Shown here piece by piece: positions 49,210 through 56,599 of a DNA stretch of 64,000 bases. Source of the stretch: CAZGSN01 sp964371655 (lineage in GTDB: Bacteria; Desulfobacterota; Binatia; HRBIN30). Positions within the stretch are counted from its first letter, which is position 1. The number at the start of each line of letters is the position of its first letter. The stretch is from assembly GCA_964371655.1 (NCBI GenBank), contig CAYJOD010000014.1, positions 41,012 through 105,011 on the forward strand, in the 5' to 3' direction. The position numbers and the translations under genes were made by a program. Under the pieces are notes generated by a model that saw only the letters and a program-made list of their open reading frames with translations, was not told the DNA's origin and made no database searches.

Positions 49210-50874
49210 ATGGCAGACGCGACTCTGAAAGCGGTCGACTTGGCGGCAGTGGAGAAGCTGGTGGCAGCGACGGACGCGCTCGTGCGCGAGGCGTTGGAAG
49301 TTGCAAGCAAGCGCACCGACGGCGGCAAAGGCATCGACAACGAGCAAGTCCATTGCGAGCGCCTCGCCTACGCCGCAACCGAAGTCGCGGCGGCGCGCGA
49401 CCTGCTCGCCTACGTCCAGAGCAGCCAGGCGCAAGGACACGGCTCCCCAATCGTCGCCGAGATGGTGGCGGTGTTTGCCGCCGAGGTGGCACAGCGTCTG
49501 GCCGGGACGATCGACGCGCATAGCGATGAGTTCGGCGTCGGCGACCAACGCCTCAACGCCACTCTCGGCAACGCGGAGAGCAAGGCCTCGATTCGTGCCG
49601 GACTCAGCGATGCGCGCATCGAAGCCATCGGCCGTCACGTCATCGAGCAGCGCGGCGTCAATCACTCCTGGATCGACAGTGAGATGGCGGTCATGACCCG
49701 CGACTCGGTGCGGCAATTCGCCGAGGCCGAGGTGCTGCCGATCGCCGAGCCGATCCATCGCCACGACGACCTGCTTCCCGATTCGCTCATCAAGAAGATG
49801 GGCGAGCTCGGCTTCTTCGGAATGGCGGTGCCCGAAGAGTACGGCGGCGGCGGCATGGGCAACCTGCCGATGATCATTACCACCGAGGAGCTGTCGCGCT
49901 GCTCGTTGGCGGCGGCGGGAAGCTTGATCACGCGGCCCGAGATCCTCACCAAGGCTTTGATCAAGGGTGGCACCGAGGCACAAAAGCAAGAGTGGCTGCC
50001 GCCGATTGCCGCCGGTGACATCATGGTCGGCATCGCCGTCACCGAGCCCGATACCGGCTCCGACGTTGCCGCCGTAAAGTGCCGCGCCGACGCCGCCGAA
50101 ATTGGCGGAGAGCAGGGCTACGTCATCAATGGTGCGAAGGCGTGGTGCACGTTCGCGGGACGCGCGAATGTCCTGGCGCTGCTGGCGCGCACCGATCCGG
50201 ACATGAAGAAGGGCGCGCGCGGGTTGTCGCTGTTCGTCGTACCGAAGGACGCGTTTCCGGGTCACGAGTTCGAAACCAAGCAAGCCGGCGGCGGAACCAT
50301 GTCGGGCAAGGCTGATCGCACCCCTGGGTATCGCGGCATGCATTCGTTCACCCTGGCGCTCGACAACTACTTCGTGCCCAGCGCGAACCTCGTCGGCGAA
50401 GCCGCCGGTCTCAACAAGGGCTTCTACCTGCAGATGAACGGCTTTGCCGCCGGGCGCCTGCAGACCGGCGGTCGCGCCACCGGGGTCGCGCAAGCGGCGC
50501 TCGAACGCACCGCCGAATACGCCGCCGATCGCCGGCAATTCGGCCAACCGATCGGCAACTTCGGTCTGACCCGATACAAGCTCGGGCGTATGGCGACTCA
50601 CATCATGGCGGCGCGCCAGCTCACCTACGCGGCGGCACTGGCTTTCGACAAAGATGAATCGCTTTCTCTCGATGCCGCCATGGCCAAGCTCTTCGCCTCC
50701 GACGTAGCGGTGTGGACGACGCAAGAAGGCCAACTGCTGCACGGCGGCTGGGGCTATGCCGAGGAGTTCGCCATCTCCCGCTACGTCGTCGATGCACAGG
50801 TCTTGCCGATCTTCGAAGGCGTGAAACCGATTCTCGAGCTGAAGGTCATCGCCCGCGTCCTGCTGGGGGCGTGA
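49210..50874 (+). CDS. Acyl-CoA dehydrogenase with N-terminal extension
   Basis: A 554-residue flavoprotein, about 170 residues longer than a standard acyl-CoA dehydrogenase. It starts at the ATG at 49210. An N-terminal helical region (VEKLVAATDALVREALEVAS) precedes the usual fold: ELGFFGMAVPEEYGGGGMGN, VGIAVTEPDTGSDVAAVKCR, YVINGAKAWCTFAGRANVL, and GGWGYAEEFAISRYVVDAQV toward the end. The extension and the GWGYAEEF motif resemble acyl-CoA dehydrogenases of the (2S)-methylsuccinyl-CoA dehydrogenase type in the ethylmalonyl-CoA pathway; this subfamily call is moderately confident. A PLP enzyme follows 51 bp later. Confidence 0.85.
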   Translation: MADATLKAVDLAAVEKLVAATDALVREALEVASKRTDGGKGIDNEQVHCERLAYAATEVAAARDLLAYVQSSQAQGHGSPIVAEMVAVFAAEVAQRLAGTIDAHSDEFGVGDQRLNATLGNAESKASIRAGLSDARIEAIGRHVIEQRGVNHSWIDSEMAVMTRDSVRQFAEAEVLPIAEPIHRHDDLLPDSLIKKMGELGFFGMAVPEEYGGGGMGNLPMIITTEELSRCSLAAAGSLITRPEILTKALIKGGTEAQKQEWLPPIAAGDIMVGIAVTEPDTGSDVAAVKCRADAAEIGGEQGYVINGAKAWCTFAGRANVLALLARTDPDMKKGARGLSLFVVPKDAFPGHEFETKQAGGGTMSGKADRTPGYRGMHSFTLALDNYFVPSANLVGEAAGLNKGFYLQMNGFAAGRLQTGGRATGVAQAALERTAEYAADRRQFGQPIGNFGLTRYKLGRMATHIMAARQLTYAAALAFDKDESLSLDAAMAKLFASDVAVWTTQEGQLLHGGWGYAEEFAISRYVVDAQVLPIFEGVKPILELKVIARVLLGA

Positions 50875-50925
50875 GTCGATGCGCCAGGAAGCGGGCGACT
50901 CGGGAAACGCGGCAGAGGGAACGCC

Positions 50926-52113
50926 TTGAGCAGGAACGCCTACCAGCTTACCACGCGTTGCGCTCATGCGGGGACGCGCCGCCGCGGCTCCGGTGCCGCT
51001 AGTGAGCCCGTTCAAGAACCGATTGTGCAAAGCACGATCTTCGACTTGGGAACTTCGACTGACGCGGAAGCGATCTTCTCGGGGGCGCGGAAAGGCTACG
51101 CGTATTCGCGATTCGGCAACCCTTCGGTGGAGGCCTTGGCCCAGGCGGTTGCGGACATGGAGGGAGGCGCCGAGGCGCTGGTCACCAGCTCCGGGAACGC
51201 GGCCATCCTGTGCGCCGTGACTGCGGCAATGGAAGGACGTACCGGTCCTCTCATCACGCACCAGGACGTTTACGGAGGAACTTCCGAGCTGCTCGGCATC
51301 CTCTCGAGCATCCATCGCGTCCCCGTCGAGGTCGTCGATTCCACGGATGCAGCCGCATGGTATGGCGCGGTGTCGCGCGCCGGAACCGTGCTGCTGGAAA
51401 CGCCTTCCAACCCGCTGATGCGTCTCATCGATTTGAACGAGACGGTTGCCCATGCGCACGGGTGCGGCGCTCCGGTCATCGTGGACAACACCGTAGCGAC
51501 ACCCTTCAACCAGCATCCGTTCGACTTCGGTGTGGACTGGATCGTTCATTCGACGAGCAAGTATCTCAACGGGCATTCGGACATGATCGGCGGTTGCCTG
51601 GTGCGCAAGGAGCTTCTGTCACCGCTACAGCGAACGATCCACAAGAACCTTGGAGGAACGGTCAATGCGCTCGATGCGTGGCTGGTCCTGCGCGGACTGC
51701 GGACGTTCGCCCTGCGAATGGAAGCGCACAATCGCAACGGCAGCGCCGTCGCCGAGTGGTTGAGCCGACATCCGGTCGTCACCCATGTGCACTATCCCGG
51801 GCGCGCCACGGAATCCCAGGCCGATATCTTTCGCCGGCAGATGAATCATGGCGGGTCGCTGCTCTCGTTTGAGCTCGCGGGCGGAGCCGAGGCTGCGTGT
51901 CGCTTCCTCGACCGTATCCAGCTGATCGTTCATGCCGTGAGCCTCGGCGGGATGGAGAGCCTCGCCACGCGCCCGGCGATGTCGAGTCACCGCGGCATGA
52001 GCCCGGAGGCGCGGCGCCGTGCGGGTGTGTCAGATAGCTTGATCCGCCTCTCGGTGGGTGTGGAAGCGATCGAGGACATTCTCGCCGACTTGGATCAAGC
52101 GCTCGCTGAATAG
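50926..52113 (+). CDS. Cys/Met-metabolism PLP-dependent enzyme (cystathionine gamma-synthase/lyase type)
   Basis: A 395-residue fold-type I PLP enzyme from a TTG start. The PLP-lysine is in DWIVHSTSKYLNGHSDMIGG, preceded by the cofactor-binding YSRFGNPSVEALAQAVADME and PVIVDNTVATPFNQHPFDFG. The C-terminal SLGGMESLATRPAMSSH is typical. Enzymes of this group include cystathionine gamma-synthase, gamma-lyase and methionine gamma-lyase, which cannot be separated by eye. The nearby serine acetyltransferase supports a sulfur amino acid role. No better ATG is available near the conserved start. Confidence 0.9.
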   Translation: MSRNAYQLTTRCAHAGTRRRGSGAASEPVQEPIVQSTIFDLGTSTDAEAIFSGARKGYAYSRFGNPSVEALAQAVADMEGGAEALVTSSGNAAILCAVTAAMEGRTGPLITHQDVYGGTSELLGILSSIHRVPVEVVDSTDAAAWYGAVSRAGTVLLETPSNPLMRLIDLNETVAHAHGCGAPVIVDNTVATPFNQHPFDFGVDWIVHSTSKYLNGHSDMIGGCLVRKELLSPLQRTIHKNLGGTVNALDAWLVLRGLRTFALRMEAHNRNGSAVAEWLSRHPVVTHVHYPGRATESQADIFRRQMNHGGSLLSFELAGGAEAACRFLDRIQLIVHAVSLGGMESLATRPAMSSHRGMSPEARRRAGVSDSLIRLSVGVEAIEDILADLDQALAE

Positions 52114-52194
52114 GTTGCACGCGCGCCGCAAGCCTCGCGCTCCGGCGCGGCCACCAACGGCGGGGTGGTGGGGCAGTGTGATGTTTCCGCGCGA

Positions 52195-52293
52195 TGTCAT
52201 TCCGAGCGGAGCGAGGAATCTGCAGCGGAATGTAGTGCCCACCGTGGCCCCGGAAGATTCCTCGCCGCGGAAATTGCGATGGCTCGGAATGAC
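52195..52293. repeat. GTCATTCCGAGC-type inverted repeat
   Basis: The arms tgtcattccgagcggagcga plus ggaatct (52195-52221) and agattcctcg...ggctcggaatgaca (52255-52293) can pair. This phrase is widespread between genes in several bacterial phyla. It lies between the PLP enzyme and the convergent secreted protein. Confidence 0.8.
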
Positions 52294-52370
52294 AATCAAA
52301 CTAAGCTACTGCCGACGGCGGGCAAGCTTCGCGATCGTCACGCTACTTCCGACGATCGGAGCCCCGACCT

Positions 52371-52793
52371 TCATTCCGCGCTAAATGTGAACGTCAGCTG
52401 CTGCTGTCTGCCGCCGTCGATGTGGACAGTTTGTGTCACCGTTTCATCGTCCTCACGGCAGCTCACGGTGTAGGCGCCCGGAATCAGCTGTGCGAGGAGA
52501 AATGGTCCGTCGGTCACCGTATCGACGAGTGTATCGCCGTAAGAATCCTGGATGCGGACTCTGACGTCACTCACGAAGTGGCCGTCAGTCAAAGCCATCG
52601 TCAGCTTCAGGTCGAAGTGTTCGCTCATGGCCTGAAGCATTCTTCGTTCTTCACTGCCGACGCCGCCGCTGACATACGGGACGCCATCCTGGTCGTGCAC
52701 ATCCAACTCGCCGAACGTCACCGCAGGCGAGACCACTAGGATCGCGGCCACGATCAACCTGGCAGCCGCACTGAGGCATTCTGTCATTGCCAT
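52371..52793 (-). CDS. Secreted protein with a carboxypeptidase-regulatory-like domain
   Basis: A 140-residue exported protein with signal peptide (SAAARLIVAAILVVSPAVTF, cleavage near GELD). The second half, DVRVRIQDSYGDTLVDTVTD to IPGAYTVSCREDDETVTQTV, is a small beta-sandwich of the carboxypeptidase-regulatory or transthyretin-like type, whose G-x-Y-x-V pattern is clear. It may bind ligands on the envelope. Single gene, no recognised function. Confidence 0.7.
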   Translation of the reverse strand: MAMTECLSAAARLIVAAILVVSPAVTFGELDVHDQDGVPYVSGGVGSEERRMLQAMSEHFDLKLTMALTDGHFVSDVRVRIQDSYGDTLVDTVTDGPFLLAQLIPGAYTVSCREDDETVTQTVHIDGGRQQQLTFTFSAE

Positions 52794-53061
52794 TGCGACC
52801 TCCGATCGTTGGCAGGGGCGAACCCCTACAACCCCATTAATCGAGCAACGAATGGACCAATCGGGGGGCGGGCGCGGCGTCTTCCCGTATTCCCTCGGTT
52901 CGGATGGGGGTGGGAAGGATTGCGCCTCGGGTTGTAACTTTGACTTACGTCACAAACGTGCGGAACGGCGCAAGCGGTGAATGGAGCCGTAATTTTTCTC
53001 TGGCAATATAGAAATCGCTTCGGCATCCTGCACCGAGAATCCAACCGGGGAGACCGCGTCC
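52794..53061. other. Divergent promoter region
   Basis: About 270 bp between divergent secreted-protein genes. AT-rich stretches (ttaattacaaatc, taatttttctctggc) near 52990-53075 could hold promoters. No gene is supported. Confidence 0.4.
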
Positions 53062-53106
53062 ATTAATTACAAATCTTTTCTCGCGTGCCTGAGCCAAGTT
53101 GTCGGC

Positions 53107-53790
53107 ATGGGTGTCCTGGCGCTGCTCTGGTCGCGGCCCGTTCTTGGATACTCGCAGCCGTGTGTCGGTGAGACCGGTGAATCTGGCGTGACCGAGGCGC
53201 TGGCGCGAATCCGCTCGAGCGTCGATCCGTGCGGTGAATCGCCGCAGGTCGTGGCCCTGCTCGACAAGCTGGAGCACTGCACCGCCACGAATTACCAGAT
53301 CTGCACCAGCCAGGAGAGCGACCGGAATTGGTTCGATCGCCCCGGGCGAGACCCGGCTTTCATGCGGACGATCACCTGGAATCCGACGCTGCTGACGGCG
53401 ATCGAGCTCGGATGCGACGGCGATCCCAGTAAGCCCGTGCTGCGGGATGCCACGGCATCGCTCCTGCACGAGCTCGCGCACGCGGCGCAGGATTGCGACG
53501 GGCTCGATCCCGCCGCCCACGAGCTCGAAGCGGTACGCATCGAAAACATTTACCGGCGCGCCGCTGGAATGTGCCAGCGCCGCGGATATGGCGATGAATC
53601 CTTGCCGATCGAGAGGGTCCGCCTCTGCGAGCCAGGCCATTGCTCGTGTGCGTCACCGGGCGGCGCGACGGATGGTGGTGTCGTCCGTGCTTCGCAAAAG
53701 CACACGCCGTCGCGCCGCCGAGCCCGGAGCGCACGGGGTGTCGACGCGGTCACCTCGGCGGATGCACAGCCCACGGTCTTGGTCCCGTGA
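53107..53790 (+). CDS. Exported HExxH putative metallopeptidase
   Basis: A 227-residue protein from the ATG at 53107; the frame stays open upstream to an ATT at 53062 preceded by GGGGAG, which would complete a full signal peptide (KSFLACLSQVVGMGVLALLW). The zinc motif ATASLLHELAHAAQDCDG is followed 13 residues later by the acidic HELEAVRIENIYRR. Several cysteines (C near 19, 42, 58, 66) suggest disulfides in the periplasm. The C-terminal ~45 residues are Arg-rich low-complexity sequence. Peptidase activity is inferred from the motif only. Confidence 0.6.
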   Translation: MGVLALLWSRPVLGYSQPCVGETGESGVTEALARIRSSVDPCGESPQVVALLDKLEHCTATNYQICTSQESDRNWFDRPGRDPAFMRTITWNPTLLTAIELGCDGDPSKPVLRDATASLLHELAHAAQDCDGLDPAAHELEAVRIENIYRRAAGMCQRRGYGDESLPIERVRLCEPGHCSCASPGGATDGGVVRASQKHTPSRRRARSARGVDAVTSADAQPTVLVP

Positions 53791-54038
53791 CTGGCCCAGC
53801 ACGGTCGCGGCTCCCGGAATTACATTCGATCTTGTAAACGCTGGAGCGTCAGGTCGCTCCTACAATGCGGCCCGGGCTAAACATTCGCGCACCGAGTTGA
53901 TGGCTGTCTGGCACGGATCCGGCACCATCGCTCCGCATTTCCCGCAATGCGGGGCAGCAGCGCCCCCACCGCGCAGCAGAGCCCCCCCACCACCAACACC
54001 CGGCGCATCATCGCCTCCGTCACCGTGCCCCAGCCCCG

Positions 54039-54126
54039 CTAGGCGTTGTTCTTGGTCTGCTCGGAGTCGAACGTGAAGGTCATCGTGGAGGTGATGCCCT
54101 GGAGCGAGTTGCCCGCCGAGCTCGGG
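54039..54126 (-). pseudogene. C-terminal fragment of a camelysin/TasA-like protein, cut by the assembly gap
   Basis: Reading from the gap on the minus strand, SSAGNSLQGITSTMTFTFDS then EQTKNNA ends at TAG 54039-54041. The N-x-x-Q-G-x-x-x-x-x-T-F-x-F-D/T-A/S-E-Q-T ending is typical of exported TasA/camelysin-family proteins, mostly from Firmicutes and Actinobacteria. Everything upstream is lost in the gap. Its taxonomic flavour differs from the neighbours and may mark a chimeric join. Confidence is limited by its 28 residues. Confidence 0.4.
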
Positions 54127-54200
54127 NNNNNNNNNNCCCCCCCCCCCCCATTCCCCCCACGGGGGGCCCCCCCCCCCCCCCCGCCGGGCCGGCCCCGCAC
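54127..54200. other. Assembly gap and C-homopolymer tract
   Basis: Ten Ns (54127-54136) are followed by runs of C (54137-54149, 54167-54182) interrupted by a short G run. This marks a scaffold join with low-quality contig ends. Sequence within about 100 bp on either side should not be trusted. Confidence 0.98.
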
Positions 54201-54238
54201 CCACGCTCTCTCCCGTTGCGGATTGGCTCTAATCCCGT

Positions 54239-55276
54239 TCAGCCGGCGTCGCGTTTACTACGACGGTAGCGCTCGACAGCGCGATTGTGCTCTTCCAGGC
54301 TCACGGAGAACTCATGTCCACCGTCATTGCGAGCAACGAAGTAGAGATACGGTGCCGTTGCCGGAGTGAGCGCGGCTTGTAGCGACGCGCGTCCAGGGTT
54401 GCAGATCGGACCGGGCGGCAGACCCGCGTGCAGGTAGGTGTTGTAGGGAGTGTCGATCAGCAGGTCGCCGCGCGTTGGAATGACCGTCAACTCATCGCGT
54501 CCATAGACCGCGGTGGGGTCCGACTGCAGGCGCATCCCCAGGCGCAGGCGGTTGTGAAATACCGCCGACACCAGTGCGCGCTCGCTGGCAATGCCGGTCT
54601 CCTTTTCGATCATCGCGGCGAGAGTGACCATGTCGGCCTCCGACATGGCACGAGCCCGGCGCTGCTCTTCGAGCGAAGCCGCCACCTCCCGGAAGCGATG
54701 CACCAGCGCCCGCAGGATCTCAACCGGCTCAGTGTTCCACCCCCATTCATACGTGTCCGGAAACAGGTAGCCCTCGGCGCCGCTGGCGGGTAGATCGAGG
54801 CTCAGAAGGAACTCCGGGGACGCGGCGATGCGCAGGAATACATCGGGAGGGCCAAGCCCGGCTGCGGCCAAGAGGGCGGCGATACCGTGCACCGTTGTGC
54901 CTTCTGGAATCGTGACACGATGCATCGCATTCGGCGCCGATAGTAAGATCGCAAGGACATCCAGCGCTGACAGCGTGCCCTCGAAGCGAAAGTCACCTCT
55001 TCGGATCTGCCGGTCGAAGCCGTTCCACCGCGCCCACAGACGAAGCGGCCAAATCCGTGACACCACACCAGAGGAATGCAGCTTGGCGACGGTGGCGGCA
55101 AACCCCTCCCCTTCCGGCACGCTGACGATTACCTCGGTCGCCATCTGCACTGGCGACACCAACTCGTACCAGACCGCCGTGACAGCGGCGGCGGCGCCGG
55201 CAACCGTGATCACAATCAACCGTAGAACGATCCGCCACCAGAAGGTGCGCCTCGCCTTGATGAACGCCGCTGCCAT
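54239..55276 (-). CDS. mltG: Endolytic murein transglycosylase MltG
   Basis: A 345-residue YceG-like protein. One N-terminal transmembrane segment (IVLRLIVITVAGAAAAVTAV) anchors it in the inner membrane. A LysM-like subdomain follows, and the catalytic domain carries MIEKETGIASERALVSAVFH with the catalytic glutamate, LQSDPTAVYG, and TPYNTYLHAGLPPGPICNPG. MltG cleaves nascent glycan strands and sets their length. The usual ruvX/yqgF or tmk neighbours are absent. Its C-terminal end is only ~55 bp from the assembly gap, but the frame is complete. Confidence 0.93.
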   Translation of the reverse strand: MAAAFIKARRTFWWRIVLRLIVITVAGAAAAVTAVWYELVSPVQMATEVIVSVPEGEGFAATVAKLHSSGVVSRIWPLRLWARWNGFDRQIRRGDFRFEGTLSALDVLAILLSAPNAMHRVTIPEGTTVHGIAALLAAAGLGPPDVFLRIAASPEFLLSLDLPASGAEGYLFPDTYEWGWNTEPVEILRALVHRFREVAASLEEQRRARAMSEADMVTLAAMIEKETGIASERALVSAVFHNRLRLGMRLQSDPTAVYGRDELTVIPTRGDLLIDTPYNTYLHAGLPPGPICNPGRASLQAALTPATAPYLYFVARNDGGHEFSVSLEEHNRAVERYRRSKRDAG

Positions 55277-55412
55277 GGCCTTGGCTATCTACGCGTTCGT
55301 GGCGACGAGGCCAATGCCTGGACGCGTATCTGCTAGCTCGTAGAGGCACTGCATGCGGGCGAAGTGTAACTGCGCCACGCCAAACTTGCAGACAAGCATC
55401 TTGCGGCCACGC

Positions 55413-55669
55413 TCTGGCGAGGTTGTCTCACAACCAGCACGTTGGATATCCCACGAATCACCGCTCCCTCACGGTCGCGGCTCTGCGCTGGCCTGCGCCG
55501 CGTGTGGAGGGGATTTGTAGACGACGTCTGGCGAGGTCGTCGCGAAACTCGCTAGGGGCTGGTGGCTTGAGGCTCGGGGCTTGGGTCTTCCCAGCTCCTC
55601 CCGAGCCCCCAGCCCCTAGTCACGAGCCCCAGGAATAGTTTCGAGACAACCTCTGGCGAGCGCGGCTAC
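55413..55669. repeat. Modular palindromic element, copy B (inverted relative to copy A)
   Basis: Segment 1 (gaggttgtctcacaaccagc, then acgttggatatcccacgaat to gctggcctgcgccgc) and segment 2 (tctggcgaggtcgtcgcgaa to cctctggcgagcgcggctac) match the reverse complement of 46891-47195 nearly base for base. Segment 2 folds on itself: ggggctggtggcttgaggct faces cccccagcccctagtcacga. TIRs of the type GAGGTTGTCTC / GAGACAACCTC bound it. It sits between mltG and the divergent phosphodiesterase gene. Confidence 0.85.
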
Positions 55670-55735
55670 GTTCGCTGCACCGTCCAGATTGCCGAGCATC
55701 TACCCACAGCGCTGGCGCTGTGCCAGATTCCGTTC

Positions 55736-56581
55736 ATGGGACACGCCTTCCTTCAAGGGATTAGACCCCGGGTCTTCGGACATCGCGGCGCCGCCGGATT
55801 GGCACCGGAGAACACCCTGCCCTCTTTCGCCCTCGGTCTTGAGCTCGGGGCCGACATCCTAGAGCTCGATGTCCACGGCACACGCGATGGTGAAATCGTC
55901 GTCTTCCACGATCCTACACTGGAGCGCACGACGAACGGCGAGGGACTGGTGAGAGAGCGCTCGCTGGCGCAGCTGCGCGAGCTTGATGCCGGCTACCACT
56001 TCAGCCGCGACGGGCGCGACTTCCCATATCGAGGACAAGGGGTGCGGGTGACGACATTTGAAGAGCTGTTGCGACGTTTTCCCGGCGCTCGTTGCAACGT
56101 CGAAGTGAAGCAGGGCGAGCCGGCGATCGCGGCCGACGTCGTCAACCTCATACGCCGCATGGGCGCCGTCGATCGCGTCCTGCTGGCAGCGGAGCACGGC
56201 GACATCATGGACGATATCCGCCGCCACGGCACCGAGATCGCCACCAGCTTTTCGACTACGGACGCGATAGATTTCTTCGGTCGGGTTCAGCGCGGTGATC
56301 TCGGCGACTACCATCCGCCGGGATGCGCGCTGCAAATCCCAGCTCGCATTGGCGACACCATTCTCGCTTCCACCGAGACTATCGCCGCCGCGCATGCCCT
56401 CGGTCTCGAGATGCACATCTGGACCATCAACCAGGCCGACGAGATGGAAGATCTGCTGCGGCTTGGCGTCGATGGGATCATCTCGGATCTGCCCGGGTTG
56501 GCGCGCTGTGTGTGCGAGGCGTATCTCTCGGGAGGTAAAACGACTCAAGGGACTCCAAGGACTGCAGGGACTGTGGGGTAG
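55736..56581 (+). CDS. Glycerophosphodiester phosphodiesterase
   Basis: A 281-residue TIM-barrel protein of the GDPD family that hydrolyses glycerophosphodiesters to sn-glycerol-3-phosphate and an alcohol. Catalytic and metal motifs are FGHRGAAGLAPENTLPSF (catalytic His and Glu), ELDVHGTRDGEIVVFHDPTL and a C-terminal VDGIISDLPGLARCV. There is no signal peptide, so it is cytoplasmic, UgpQ-like. The last ~20 residues (Gly/Thr-rich) are not part of the fold. Its 3' end is 19 bp from the convergent ligase. Confidence 0.93.
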   Translation: MGHAFLQGIRPRVFGHRGAAGLAPENTLPSFALGLELGADILELDVHGTRDGEIVVFHDPTLERTTNGEGLVRERSLAQLRELDAGYHFSRDGRDFPYRGQGVRVTTFEELLRRFPGARCNVEVKQGEPAIAADVVNLIRRMGAVDRVLLAAEHGDIMDDIRRHGTEIATSFSTTDAIDFFGRVQRGDLGDYHPPGCALQIPARIGDTILASTETIAAAHALGLEMHIWTINQADEMEDLLRLGVDGIISDLPGLARCVCEAYLSGGKTTQGTPRTAGTVG

Positions 56582-56599
56582 CTCCCGCGCTTAGCGCTT

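Noticed and set aside
49204..51576. Very long open frame on the minus strand opposite the acyl-CoA dehydrogenase and PLP enzyme genes
   Set aside because: It is antisense to two clear enzymes; its Arg/Gly/Asp-rich translation has no domain and arises from high GC codon third positions.
53877..54011. Short minus-strand frame with a signal-peptide-like start (MMRRVLVVGGLCC)
   Set aside because: Only 44 residues, changes to unrelated Arg/Ser-rich sequence after the hydrophobic stretch, and lies in a suspect contig end.
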